From an uncultured Lachnospiraceae bacterium (lineage in GTDB: Bacteria; Bacillota; Clostridia; Lachnospirales; Lachnospiraceae): a stretch of DNA of 41,243 bases. The stretch's first letter is position 1. Every line of letters begins with the position of its first letter. Shown here piece by piece: positions 1-8,220 of this stretch. The notes beneath the pieces were generated by a model. The model was not told where the DNA came from, made no database searches, and worked only from the letters and a program-made list of their open reading frames with translations. The DNA lies in NCBI GenBank assembly GCA_910585895.1, contig CAJUHY010000010.1, positions 19,806-61,048 of the forward strand. The letters are read 5' to 3'. The translations under genes and the position numbers were made by a program.

Positions 1-157
1 TTTCCTGCGAGCTGGCAGGTGACGCAAAGCGGCGCGTGCCGATACCGATTGAAAGAAGGAAAGCAAATGCGAAGCATTTCTGGAATGCTTTCCTGCGAGC
101 TGGCAGGTGACGCAAAGCGGCGCGTGCCGATACCGATTGAAAGGAGGAAAGCAAATG
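1..157 (+). repeat. 88-bp tandem structured repeat leading into lepB
   Basis: Bases 1-69 and 89-157 are near-identical copies with a period of 88 bp. One visible difference is GAAAGAAGG in the first copy against GAAAGGAGG in the second. Each copy holds short hairpins (CCTGC/GCAGG at 4-19, CGGC/GCCG at 30-41) and ends in a ribosome binding site plus ATG. Between the copies GGAAAGCA (58-65) pairs with TGCTTTCC (86-93), enclosing a second stem AATGC/GCATT (66-78). The last copy supplies the ribosome binding site and start codon of lepB. The window begins exactly at a unit boundary, so further units probably lie upstream; that is inference. Confidence 0.85.
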
Positions 158-673
158 GAAAAGAAACTTTGGAAAGAAATCCGCAGCGATGTGCTGATGG
201 TAGTGATTGCACTGGCAATTGGTCTCATTCTCAGCAAATATGTGATTGCCAATGCACAGGTCCCCTCAAGTTCCATGGAGACCACCGTGATGGCTGGGGA
301 CAGGATTTTTATAAATCGCCTGTCTTATGTGTTTGAAGAGCCGCAAAGAGGAGACATCGTGACTTTTATCTATCCAGATGATGGGGAAACGCTCTACCTC
401 AAACGTGTGATGGGACTTCCGGGAGAGACTATTCAGGGAAAAGGAGGCGTAATCTATATTGATGGGAAACCCTTAGAAAAGGACTTCACCCAGGAAATCA
501 GTTACGATGATTTTGGACCCTACACAGTACCGGAAGACTGCTTTTTCATGATGGGGGATAACCGCAACGATTCCTGGGATTCCCGTTACTGGAAACACAC
601 ATTTGTGGAAAAAGAGGATATTGTGGGAAAAGCCGTGGTCAGCTATTTCCCACATCCCAGAGTGTTGAAATGA
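155..673 (+). CDS. lepB: Type I signal peptidase
   Basis: Membrane serine/lysine protease that removes signal peptides from exported proteins (known family role). The 172-aa protein has one N-terminal membrane segment at about residues 12-34. It then shows the SSSMETT motif with catalytic Ser40 just before Met41, the YLKRVMGLPGE motif with the general-base Lys83, and the late GDNRNDSWDSR box at about 134-144. This is the usual compact Gram-positive SipS layout. The start at 155 follows GGAGG at 143-147, supplied by the last copy of the 88-bp repeat; a longer frame from 107 would only translate repeat sequence. Its 3' end overlaps the converging histidine kinase gene by 31 bp. Confidence 0.95.
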   Translation: MEKKLWKEIRSDVLMVVIALAIGLILSKYVIANAQVPSSSMETTVMAGDRIFINRLSYVFEEPQRGDIVTFIYPDDGETLYLKRVMGLPGETIQGKGGVIYIDGKPLEKDFTQEISYDDFGPYTVPEDCFFMMGDNRNDSWDSRYWKHTFVEKEDIVGKAVVSYFPHPRVLK

Positions 674-2889
674 CGTTTTTTCATGGTTTTGCTGATTGTT
701 TCCAATAACAGGGGAACATCCATGGGCTTCGTGAGGTGGGCATTCATGCCGCTTTCGATGGACATGCGTTTATCGCTTTCAAAAGCGTTGGCAGATAAGG
801 CGATGATGGGGATATTTGCCAGCAGAGGATTCTCAAGCTTACGGATTGCCTCTGTCGCCTGCCGTCCGTCCATGACTGGCATCTGAATGTCCATGAGGAT
901 TAAATCGAAATCCCCGGGAGCAGAATTTGCCAGCTTCTCTACCGCAATACTGCCATTTTCGGCAGTCTCAATTGTAAATCCCAGTTCACGAAGGATTTCT
1001 GTCTCGATGTTCAGGTTAATCATATTGTCTTCCACCAGCAGGATTTTCAAGTCTGTCAGATTTGTCATATTATCTTCCGCAGCAGTGGAAGTGGGACTGT
1101 CTAATACGCGCAGACGAAGGGTAACCGTAAAGGCACTCCCTTTGCCCTCTGTGCTGTCTACTTCTATTTTTCCGCCCATCATGGTTACAATATTCTTGGT
1201 GATGGCGAGGCTCAGACCTGTACCGTGGATGCCGCTGAAAGTTGTATTTTTTTCACGTTCAAAGGGCGTAAAAAGATGTTCCAAAAACGCTTCGCTGATG
1301 CCGATTCCGTTGTCTTCCACAGAAAGCTGGTAGACAATATGGTGGTTGGGAAGAGTCTCCAGTTCCCTGGCATGTAACACAACGTTTCCCCCGCTGTTGG
1401 TGTATGTTATGGCATTATGGACAAGATACATCAGGACCTGGCGCAGCCGGTCATGGTCACTGTAAACGTTAGGATGCATAAGACCCTGCGAATCTAAAGT
1501 GAAAGTGATGTTTTTCTCCGCTGCCTGGTTTTGCAGGGTATGGTATACATCTTGAGCAATATCAGACAGATTGCATTCACTTTCTGTAATATTTAAATCG
1601 TTTGATTCGGTCCATGAAATCTCCAGCACTTTTTCAATCAGGTCTAAAAGCTGGCTGCCTGCCGTCTCAATTTTGCTCAGATAGGCGAGGACAGCATCAT
1701 TATCCTTAGCCTTTTGCCTGGCAAGTGCAGTAAATCCGAAAATTGCATTTAAGGGCGTACGCATATCGTGGGACATGTTGGAAAGAAAGGTATTTTTGGC
1801 GACAATTGCTAAGTTCGCCTTGTTCAGGGCATCTTCTAACATCTGTTTCTGTTCCATCTCACGGCGCACTTCCACATCTACTCTGCGGTAGCCCATGACA
1901 ATCTGGGTAACTTTGTCAGATTTGCCTACATTGACAATGCGCAGCTGCAGATATTGCAGTTCCTCATTGCTCATGACACGATAATTTATGTAATATGTTT
2001 TCTTCTCAGACAGCTTGCCGCGGATGTACTCAGGGTTGGTAAACTGGGAAACCATAGCGCGGTCTTCAGGATGGACCCAGGTATCTAAATAGTTGGAAAC
2101 ATACCAACGAAAGCCGACGATATGGTACCTGTCGTCAAACTGGCGTTTGGTCCTGCAGCTTAGCCGATAGGGGAAAATCTTGTCGCTGTCTAAATCTGCA
2201 TAGAGGATAGAATCATAGTTGACGCTGAGACCTTCGATGACCTCTAAACGTCGTAAATGTTCCTGATGAATCATCTTCTTTTCTTTGTCATATGCTTCAA
2301 TCAGGCTTTGCATTTTCTTCTCTTTCTTATCAATTAAAGCAGCGCGCTCTAATAAATACTGGTTCTTTTTGGCCGTTGCATCTGTGAGAAAAACATAGAA
2401 AATACCTCCCAGTTCCTCAACCTCCAGATAATGTCCAAAATCTTCAATCCAGCAGATAGCGCCGTCTTTGCGTATGGAACGGTATTCCACGTAATCCAGG
2501 TCATACTGGCTGTCAGAAATTTGTTTGCGGATACTTTCCTGTACAGCATCCAGGTCGTAAGGGTGCACAATGCCCTTAAAAGAATTCCCGGTTAATTCCT
2601 TAAATTCTTGAAGCGTGTCGCATCTGAAAATTCTCAAAACTGCCTGGTTGGCATAAATGATGTCCTCATTGCCCTCAGCGCGGTAGATTAAAAATCCGCC
2701 GGGCATTTCATCCATGAATTTGATGATTTCCTGAGCTCTGCGGATGTCGGAGGGATTCAGTGGAATGGAGGTCTCTGTGTTCCCGCTGGTATCGGCTAGA
2801 TAATCAGTGTCCAAGGAGTTGTTATCAGGAAGTTCCATCAGGGTCAGTAAATATTCAATTAAATTATGGTCCATTAACGATTCATTCAT
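643..2889 (-). CDS. PAS-containing hybrid sensor histidine kinase/response regulator
   Basis: A 748-aa signalling protein without an obvious membrane segment, so probably cytoplasmic. Order of parts: a PAS-like domain at about 60-172 (VHPYD, then a WIEDFGHYLE strand), a charged coiled coil at about 175-215, a second PAS-like domain at about 225-335 (VHPEDR), and HisKA with phospho-acceptor His374 in SHDMRTPLNAI. An HATPase follows (HNAITYT, DNGIG, GTGLSLAI), then a C-terminal receiver with acidic pair Glu620-Asp621, phospho-acceptor Asp667 in MDIQMPVMDG and Lys721. No output domain or partner gene adjoins it, so the ligand is unknown. The start at 2889 has AGAGGG upstream. Its promoter region carries a Fur-like box. 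The 3' end lies inside lepB on the opposite strand. Confidence 0.92.
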   Translation of the reverse strand: MNESLMDHNLIEYLLTLMELPDNNSLDTDYLADTSGNTETSIPLNPSDIRRAQEIIKFMDEMPGGFLIYRAEGNEDIIYANQAVLRIFRCDTLQEFKELTGNSFKGIVHPYDLDAVQESIRKQISDSQYDLDYVEYRSIRKDGAICWIEDFGHYLEVEELGGIFYVFLTDATAKKNQYLLERAALIDKKEKKMQSLIEAYDKEKKMIHQEHLRRLEVIEGLSVNYDSILYADLDSDKIFPYRLSCRTKRQFDDRYHIVGFRWYVSNYLDTWVHPEDRAMVSQFTNPEYIRGKLSEKKTYYINYRVMSNEELQYLQLRIVNVGKSDKVTQIVMGYRRVDVEVRREMEQKQMLEDALNKANLAIVAKNTFLSNMSHDMRTPLNAIFGFTALARQKAKDNDAVLAYLSKIETAGSQLLDLIEKVLEISWTESNDLNITESECNLSDIAQDVYHTLQNQAAEKNITFTLDSQGLMHPNVYSDHDRLRQVLMYLVHNAITYTNSGGNVVLHARELETLPNHHIVYQLSVEDNGIGISEAFLEHLFTPFEREKNTTFSGIHGTGLSLAITKNIVTMMGGKIEVDSTEGKGSAFTVTLRLRVLDSPTSTAAEDNMTNLTDLKILLVEDNMINLNIETEILRELGFTIETAENGSIAVEKLANSAPGDFDLILMDIQMPVMDGRQATEAIRKLENPLLANIPIIALSANAFESDKRMSIESGMNAHLTKPMDVPLLLETISKTMKKRHFNTLGCGK

Positions 2890-2914
2890 AATTGTATTCC
2901 CTCTGAATTCTTTT

Positions 2915-2954
2915 GATAATGATAAATTTTATCACAAATTGGTTGTTCTGTCAT
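2915..2954 (-). promoter_or_regulatory. Promoter with overlapping Fur-like box upstream of the hybrid kinase
   Basis: On the minus strand ATGACA (2954-2949), a 17-bp spacer and TAAAAT (2931-2926) form a plausible sigma-A promoter for the hybrid kinase. Overlapping the -10, the plus strand reads GATAATGATAAATTTTATC at 2915-2933. By my count this matches the classical 19-bp Fur box at 16 of 19 positions, and it shows the two heptamers offset by 6 bp that are typical of Fur-family sites. Iron control is inferred. Confidence 0.6.
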
Positions 2955-3059
2955 TATTTGGGTGTAGAAATTTTGAAAAAGTTGCGACATGAAGACATTC
3001 CTGTGATATGATTTCCTTGTTATTATTTTAAAGTTATATAGTTACTTTTTGACAAAGAA

Positions 3060-3102
3060 AGCAGACAACACTATTGACAGCAGACAACATGGGTGTTATG
3101 AT
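3060..3102 (+). promoter_or_regulatory. ilvD promoter with direct repeats
   Basis: TTGACA (3074-3079), a 17-bp spacer and TATGAT (3097-3102) form a near-consensus promoter about 70 bp before ilvD. The 11-mer AGCAGACAACA occurs twice (3060-3070 and 3079-3089), flanking and overlapping the -35 region. This arrangement suggests an activator or repressor site. No T-box-like leader is visible. Confidence 0.7.
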
Positions 3103-3171
3103 AGCGCTATAAAAAAGTTGCAGACAGGTAATATATGCAGGTTCTGCAGCTATCAAAAAGGAGAGAAGCGA

Positions 3172-4839
3172 ATGAGAAGTGATAATGTAAAAAAGGGAAT
3201 GCAGCAGGCGCCGCACCGTTCCCTGTTCAATGCTTTGGGATTTACCAGAGAGGAAATGGATAAGCCGTTGGTAGGTATTGTAAGTTCCTACAATGAGATT
3301 GTACCAGGTCATATGAATCTGGATAAGATTGTAAACGCTGTGAAGATGGGCGTTGCAGAAGCAGGCGGAGTACCGGTGGTATTTCCGGCGATTGCAGTCT
3401 GTGATGGAATTGCCATGGGACATATGGGAATGAAATATTCTCTGGTGACCAGGGATTTGATTGCTGATTCTACAGAGTGTATGGCTTTGGCACATCAGTT
3501 TGACGCACTGGTGATGGTGCCTAACTGTGACAAAAATGTGCCGGGACTTTTGATGGCGGCAGCGCGTATTAATGTGCCGACCGTATTTGTCTCCGGAGGG
3601 CCCATGCTTGCCGGCCACGTGAAAGGGAAAAAGACCAGCCTGTCTTCAATGTTCGAGGCAGTCGGTTCCTACGCGGCGGGCACGATGAGCGAGGAAGATG
3701 TCTGCGAATTTGAGGAGAAAGCATGTCCTACCTGCGGTTCCTGTTCCGGTATGTACACAGCGAATTCCATGAATTGCCTGACAGAGGCATTGGGTATGGG
3801 ACTAAAGGGTAATGGTACGATTCCAGCGGTATATTCTGACCGTCTGCGCCTTGCCAAACATGCGGGCATGGCAGTGATGGAAATGTACCGCAAAAATATC
3901 TGCCCCAGGGATATCATGACCAAGGAGGCGGTTTTGAACGCCCTGACAGTGGATATGGCGTTAGGCTGCTCGACCAACAGTATGCTGCATCTGCCGGCAA
4001 TCGCCCATGAGATTGACTTTGATTTTGATATCGGATTTGCCAATGAAATCAGTGAGAAAACACCGAATCTCTGCCATCTGGCGCCGGCAGGCCCAACCTA
4101 TATGGAAGATTTGAACGAGGCAGGCGGCGTGTATGCGGTTATGAACGAACTGGCGGAACTTGGACTGCTGCATCTTGAGTGTATGACAGTGATGGGCAAG
4201 ACGGTGGGAGAGAACATCAAAGGATGTGAAAATAAAAATCCTCAGGTCATCCGTCCTCTGGATAACCCTTACAGCGTAACAGGCGGGCTTGCGGTATTGA
4301 AAGGAAATCTGGCTCCTGAAGGCAGCGTGGTCAAACGTTCTGCCGTAGCGCCGGAGATGATGGTGCATGAAGGCCCGGCACGTGTATTTGACTGTGAGGA
4401 AGATGCGATTGCGGCTATCAAAGGCGGAAAGATTGTTGCTGGCGATGTGGTTGTCATTCGTTACGAAGGACCCAAAGGAGGTCCGGGTATGCGTGAGATG
4501 CTGAACCCAACGTCTGCCATAGCTGGTATGGGGCTTGGCTCCACAGTGGCATTGATTACAGACGGACGTTTCTCCGGCGCCAGCCGCGGAGCTTCCATTG
4601 GGCATGTTTCCCCGGAGGCGGCAGTAGGAGGGACAATCGCATTAGTAGAGGAAGGGGATACCATCAAAATTAATATTCCTGAGATGAAACTAGAGCTTGA
4701 TGTGCCGCAGGATGTGCTTGATAAGAGGAAAGAGCAGTGGCAGCCCAGGGAGCCGAAAGTGACGGAAGGATACCTGTCCCGCTATGCGCAGATGGTGACT
4801 TCAGGGGCAAAGGGCGCCGTCATGAAGAAGGAATTATAA
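3172..4839 (+). CDS. ilvD: Dihydroxy-acid dehydratase
   Basis: Fe-S enzyme that dehydrates 2,3-dihydroxy-3-methylbutanoate and its C6 homologue, the step before transamination in valine and isoleucine synthesis. The 555-aa protein has the family cysteine motifs NCDKNVPG and PTCGSCSGMYTANSMN, the GPKGGPGMREML segment and the C-terminal DGRFSGASRGASIGHVSPEA signature. Length is normal for the family. I chose ATG 3172 because AAAAGGAGAG ends 6 bp before it; the open frame extends upstream to 3049 but that part lies over the promoter. It stands alone rather than in an ilv/leu operon. A TTGACA/TATGAT promoter with repeated 11-mers precedes it. Confidence 0.96.
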   Translation: MRSDNVKKGMQQAPHRSLFNALGFTREEMDKPLVGIVSSYNEIVPGHMNLDKIVNAVKMGVAEAGGVPVVFPAIAVCDGIAMGHMGMKYSLVTRDLIADSTECMALAHQFDALVMVPNCDKNVPGLLMAAARINVPTVFVSGGPMLAGHVKGKKTSLSSMFEAVGSYAAGTMSEEDVCEFEEKACPTCGSCSGMYTANSMNCLTEALGMGLKGNGTIPAVYSDRLRLAKHAGMAVMEMYRKNICPRDIMTKEAVLNALTVDMALGCSTNSMLHLPAIAHEIDFDFDIGFANEISEKTPNLCHLAPAGPTYMEDLNEAGGVYAVMNELAELGLLHLECMTVMGKTVGENIKGCENKNPQVIRPLDNPYSVTGGLAVLKGNLAPEGSVVKRSAVAPEMMVHEGPARVFDCEEDAIAAIKGGKIVAGDVVVIRYEGPKGGPGMREMLNPTSAIAGMGLGSTVALITDGRFSGASRGASIGHVSPEAAVGGTIALVEEGDTIKINIPEMKLELDVPQDVLDKRKEQWQPREPKVTEGYLSRYAQMVTSGAKGAVMKKEL

Positions 4840-4934
4840 TTTATCTTGACGGAATGTTTTTTTCCATGTTATTCTTGAATTCCAGAAAATGCTAATTAGG
4901 CATAGCGTTTGGAAAGAAAGGATGGAAAAGGGCA

Positions 4935-5242
4935 ATGAAACTCAAAAGAACATTAAGTATTCTAATGGCAATGCTTTTGACGCTGCCGGCAGGCATATGC
5001 GGTATGGAAGGGGCTGCATATGTTTCCGGTACAGAAAGCATTGCCATTGCTGCATCTGTACCTATGAAATTTATAAGTACAATAAAGGAAATAAAAAGTA
5101 TCAGCTTGCTTACAAGGTGAAAGGTAAGAAGCTGTATCAATATAACAGCAAGAAAAAGAAATATTACATCAAAGCATTTGTGTCAAAGAGGGGATATGTC
5201 TCCAGATACAGTGCGAAGAGTAAGGCCGTAAAAGTGAAATAA
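4935..5242 (+). pseudogene. Small secreted basic protein gene, frameshifted
   Basis: From ATG 4935 the frame encodes a convincing signal peptide (MKLKRTLSILMAMLLTLP, then a small-residue region) but stops after 61 residues at 5120. The continuation lies in another frame: from about 5063 to 5242 it reads as a Lys/Tyr-rich basic tail (YEIYKYNKGNKKYQLAYKVK, then KKLYQYNSKKKKYYIKAF). The two halves look like one secreted protein of roughly 100 residues broken by a one- or two-base indel near 5050-5066. I do not recognise the family. A sequencing error, a true pseudogene or a programmed shift are all possible; no slippery heptamer is obvious. Confidence 0.55.
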
Positions 5243-5255
5243 CAGGAGAAGTATC

Positions 5256-6098
5256 ATGTTAAGAATCGGATGTCATTTGTCTTCCTCCAAAGGTTATCTG
5301 GCCATGGGCAAGGAGGCGGACAGAATAGGAGCAAATACGTTTCAGTTTTTTACAAGGAATCCGCGGGGCGGCAAAGCTAAGGAATTAGACCTTGCCGATA
5401 TAGGAGAATACCTGACGTTTGCAGGGGAGCATGGGATTGCGCAGATTCTTGCCCATGCCCCCTATACCTTAAATGCCTGTTCTAAGGATGAAGGACTTCG
5501 GCAGTTTGCCTATGAGACGATGTGTGATGATTTAGCGAGATTAGCGCACATACCCGGAGGGATGTATAATTTCCATCCCGGGAGCCACGTGAAGCAGGGA
5601 GTAGATGCAGGTATTTCTTATATTGCCGATATGCTGAACCGCATAGGCGAGCAGAAATTTTCCACCACTATCCTCTTGGAAACGATGGCAGGAAAGGGTT
5701 CGGAAGTAGGAAGAACCTTTGAGGAGCTTCGTGCAATCATAGATAAGGTGGAAGATACGGAAAAGCTTGGCGTCTGTCTGGACACCTGCCATGTATTTGA
5801 TGGAGGTTATGATATTGTAGGTGATTTAGATGGCGTTTTAGATGAGTTTGACCATGTTATCGGTCTGGAAAGGCTGAAAGCCATTCATATCAATGACAGC
5901 AAAAATCCTTGCGGCAGCCATAAGGACCGCCATGAAAAAATTGGCGAAGGACAGATAGGACTGACAGCTTTTGCAAAGATAGTGACACATCCCAGGCTTA
6001 AGCATCTTCCGTTTTATCTGGAGACGCCGAATGAACTGGACGGCTATCAGAGAGAAATTGAATTGTTGAGAGAGATGGCTTCTGGGCAGGAGGCTTAA
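5256..6098 (+). CDS. nfo: Endonuclease IV (AP endonuclease, family 2)
   Basis: Zinc-dependent base-excision-repair enzyme that cleaves DNA at abasic sites. The 280-aa protein begins MLRIGCHLSSSKG and keeps the metal-binding motifs in order: NFHPGSH, LLETMAGKGSEVG, CLDTCHVFDGGYD and HINDSKNPCGSHKDRHEKIG, with a final YLETP. This is the normal length and layout. The ribosome binding site is CAGGAGAAG, 5-8 bp before ATG 5256. It follows the broken small gene by 13 bp and is followed 32 bp later by the HD-domain gene, so the two are likely co-transcribed. Confidence 0.96.
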   Translation: MLRIGCHLSSSKGYLAMGKEADRIGANTFQFFTRNPRGGKAKELDLADIGEYLTFAGEHGIAQILAHAPYTLNACSKDEGLRQFAYETMCDDLARLAHIPGGMYNFHPGSHVKQGVDAGISYIADMLNRIGEQKFSTTILLETMAGKGSEVGRTFEELRAIIDKVEDTEKLGVCLDTCHVFDGGYDIVGDLDGVLDEFDHVIGLERLKAIHINDSKNPCGSHKDRHEKIGEGQIGLTAFAKIVTHPRLKHLPFYLETPNELDGYQREIELLREMASGQEA

Positions 6099-6130
6099 GA
6101 AAGGCAGCTGGGGCAAAAGGAGGAATTTGC

Positions 6131-6772
6131 ATGAATGAGACGTATCGCAGGTATTTAGCCTATGTGAAGGAATATCTGACAGAGCATAAGGGGATTGAAT
6201 CTCCCAATCCCCTGCATCCGTTCCGTTCCAGATTTCAGCACAGTATCCGTGTGCTGCACTGGTGTGAACGTCTGACGGAAGGGTTGGAAAACGTAGATAC
6301 AGAGGCGCTGTATACAGCGGCGATTTTCCATGACATCGGTTATGAAAACCGGGACAATGAACATCATGCGCAGCGCAGTGTGCAGGCATTCCATGCATAT
6401 GCCAGGGAACAGAAGATGGAAGAGGCATTTTCCCGTAAGGTAGAAGGGTTGATTGCCTGCCATTCTGATAAGAACCATATGCGGGATGAAGAGGCCAGCT
6501 TAGAGATGATATTGCTGATGGAAGCGGACCTTCTGGATGAGGAAGGCGCAATGGGAATCGTCTGGGACTGCATGACGATGGGCAACTCCCATGCTTCCAG
6601 CTATGCCAAAGCCTATTACCATATTATGGAAAGTTCCAATAAAGAAGAACCTAATCCCATGGTAACGGTGCGCGCCAGGCAGTTCTGGGAGGAGAAAAAA
6701 GCGATTGTCGCCAGGTTTGCCAAGCTGCTGGAAAATGATTTGATGATTGGCAGCGAATATTTTGAGATATAG
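6131..6772 (+). CDS. HD-domain phosphohydrolase
   Basis: A 213-aa soluble protein of the HD superfamily, metal-dependent phosphohydrolases. Visible metal ligands are the His in FQHSIRV (about 37), the HD pair in AAIFHDIGYEN (about 66-67), a later HH in DNEHHAQRS and an Asp in LLMEADLLDEEG. The family resembles small YedJ/YfbR-like proteins with unknown natural substrate, so no specific reaction can be named. AAAGGAGG sits 9 bp before ATG 6131. It lies between nfo and the purA promoter and probably shares the nfo transcript. Confidence 0.85.
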   Translation: MNETYRRYLAYVKEYLTEHKGIESPNPLHPFRSRFQHSIRVLHWCERLTEGLENVDTEALYTAAIFHDIGYENRDNEHHAQRSVQAFHAYAREQKMEEAFSRKVEGLIACHSDKNHMRDEEASLEMILLMEADLLDEEGAMGIVWDCMTMGNSHASSYAKAYYHIMESSNKEEPNPMVTVRARQFWEEKKAIVARFAKLLENDLMIGSEYFEI

Positions 6773-6843
6773 CAGATTTAGCATAGGAGTCATTATAAGC
6801 AGAACGTTTGTTTGAAAAAATCTATGAAATTAGAAACATTCGC

Positions 6844-6872
6844 TTTACTTCTTCAAACGTATTTGGTATACT
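6844..6872 (+). promoter_or_regulatory. purA promoter
   Basis: TTTACT (6844-6849), a 17-bp spacer and TATACT (6867-6872) give a good sigma-A promoter about 50 bp before the purA start. An imperfect inverted repeat (ACGTTTG at 6804-6810 and CAAACGT at 6854-6860) spans it and could be an operator. No purine riboswitch is visible. Confidence 0.65.
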
Positions 6873-6921
6873 TGTTGAGGGAAATTCCCCAATAAGTAAG
6901 GATATAAAGGAGGAATTGCAA

Positions 6922-8196
6922 ATGGTAAAGGCGATTGTAGGAGCAAACTGGGGAGATGAAGGTAAAGGCAAGATTACCGATATGATGGCGAAAGAGGCAG
7001 ATATCATTGTGCGCTTTCAGGGCGGTGCGAATGCTGGGCATACCATTATCAACGATTATGGGAAATTTGCATTACATACGCTTCCGAGCGGAGTGTTTTA
7101 CAGCCACACCACCAGCATTATCGGAAACGGCGTGGCACTGAATATTCCTGTGTTGGTAGAGGAAATCCAGTCCATTGTAAGCAGAGGCGTTCCCAAGCCG
7201 AAAATTCTGGTGTCGAACCGTGCACAGATAGTAATGTCCTACCATGTGCTGTTTGACCAGTATGAGGAAGAACGGTTGGGCGGTAAATCTTTTGGCTCCA
7301 CAAAGTCTGGAATTGCGCCATTTTATTCTGATAAATATGCCAAAATTGGTTTCCAGGTCAGCGAATTATTTGATGAGGAGACATTAAAAGAGAAAACAGA
7401 GCGGATTTGTGAGATGAAAAACGTTATGCTCGAGCATCTGTACCATAAACCGCTGTTTAAGGCGGAAGATTTGCTGAAAGAGCTGTTGGAATACAGGGAT
7501 ATGATAGCTCCCCATGTCTGTGATACGTCTGCTTATCTGTGGAAGGCTATCAAAGAGGGGAAAAATATCCTGTTGGAGGGGCAGCTCGGTTCTTTGAAGG
7601 ATCCGGACCATGGCATCTATCCGATGGTAACGTCCTCCTCTACGCTTGCCGCTTACGGTGCGATTGGGGCGGGTATCCCGCCGTATGAGATTAGTAAAAT
7701 CATTACCGTCTGCAAGGCTTACTCCTCAGCAGTAGGGGCAGGTGCATTTGTCAGTGAGATTTTTGATGAAGAAGCTGATGAGTTGAGAAGAAGAGGCGGA
7801 GATGGCGGAGAGTTTGGTGCGACAACCGGACGTCCCAGACGCGTAGGCTGGTTTGATGCGGTTGCCAGCAAATATGGCTGCCGGATGCAGGGAACGACAG
7901 ATGTGGCGTTTACGGTGCTGGATGTCCTGGGCTATCTGGATGAGATTCCAGTGTGCGTTGGGTATGAGATTGACGGCGAGTTGACTACAGAATTCCCGCC
8001 GACTGTGAAGCTTGCGCAGGCAAAACCGGCGTTTGAGACGCTTCCGGGGTGGAAGTGTGATATCCGGGGAATCCGCAAATATGAGGATTTGCCGGAGAAT
8101 TGCCGGAAATACATTGAGTTTATAGAAGAAAAAATTGGATTCCCGATTACCATGGTTTCCAATGGACCGGGAAGAGATGATATTATCTATCGGTAA
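6922..8196 (+). CDS. purA: Adenylosuccinate synthase
   Basis: Catalyses GTP-dependent joining of IMP and aspartate to adenylosuccinate, the first committed step to AMP. The 424-aa sequence starts MVKAIVGANWGDEGKGKITD, the hallmark N-terminal P-loop with the catalytic Asp. It continues with GGANAGHTI, the SNRAQIVMSYH region and LLEGQLG. The C-terminal GRPRRVGWFD and GPGRDD motifs are intact. Length is normal. ATG 6922 was chosen over an upstream in-frame start because AAAGGAGG (6907-6914) precedes it and the -10 box lies within the longer frame. It is followed 24 bp later by a HAD gene. Confidence 0.97.
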   Translation: MVKAIVGANWGDEGKGKITDMMAKEADIIVRFQGGANAGHTIINDYGKFALHTLPSGVFYSHTTSIIGNGVALNIPVLVEEIQSIVSRGVPKPKILVSNRAQIVMSYHVLFDQYEEERLGGKSFGSTKSGIAPFYSDKYAKIGFQVSELFDEETLKEKTERICEMKNVMLEHLYHKPLFKAEDLLKELLEYRDMIAPHVCDTSAYLWKAIKEGKNILLEGQLGSLKDPDHGIYPMVTSSSTLAAYGAIGAGIPPYEISKIITVCKAYSSAVGAGAFVSEIFDEEADELRRRGGDGGEFGATTGRPRRVGWFDAVASKYGCRMQGTTDVAFTVLDVLGYLDEIPVCVGYEIDGELTTEFPPTVKLAQAKPAFETLPGWKCDIRGIRKYEDLPENCRKYIEFIEEKIGFPITMVSNGPGRDDIIYR

Positions 8197-8220
8197 ATCG
8201 GAGGGGAATAAGAGAAAGCT

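Noticed and set aside
19..336. Open frame starting in the first 88-bp repeat and running over the start of lepB
   Set aside because: It reads lepB in the wrong frame, and its codons are repeat sequence; lepB from 155 has the catalytic motifs and a ribosome binding site.
3961..4667. Several long minus-strand frames opposite ilvD
   Set aside because: They mirror ilvD codon structure, carry no motifs and have no ribosome binding sites.
6773..6921. Purine riboswitch before purA
   Set aside because: None of the conserved junction bases or paired loops are visible; only a promoter and a weak inverted repeat.
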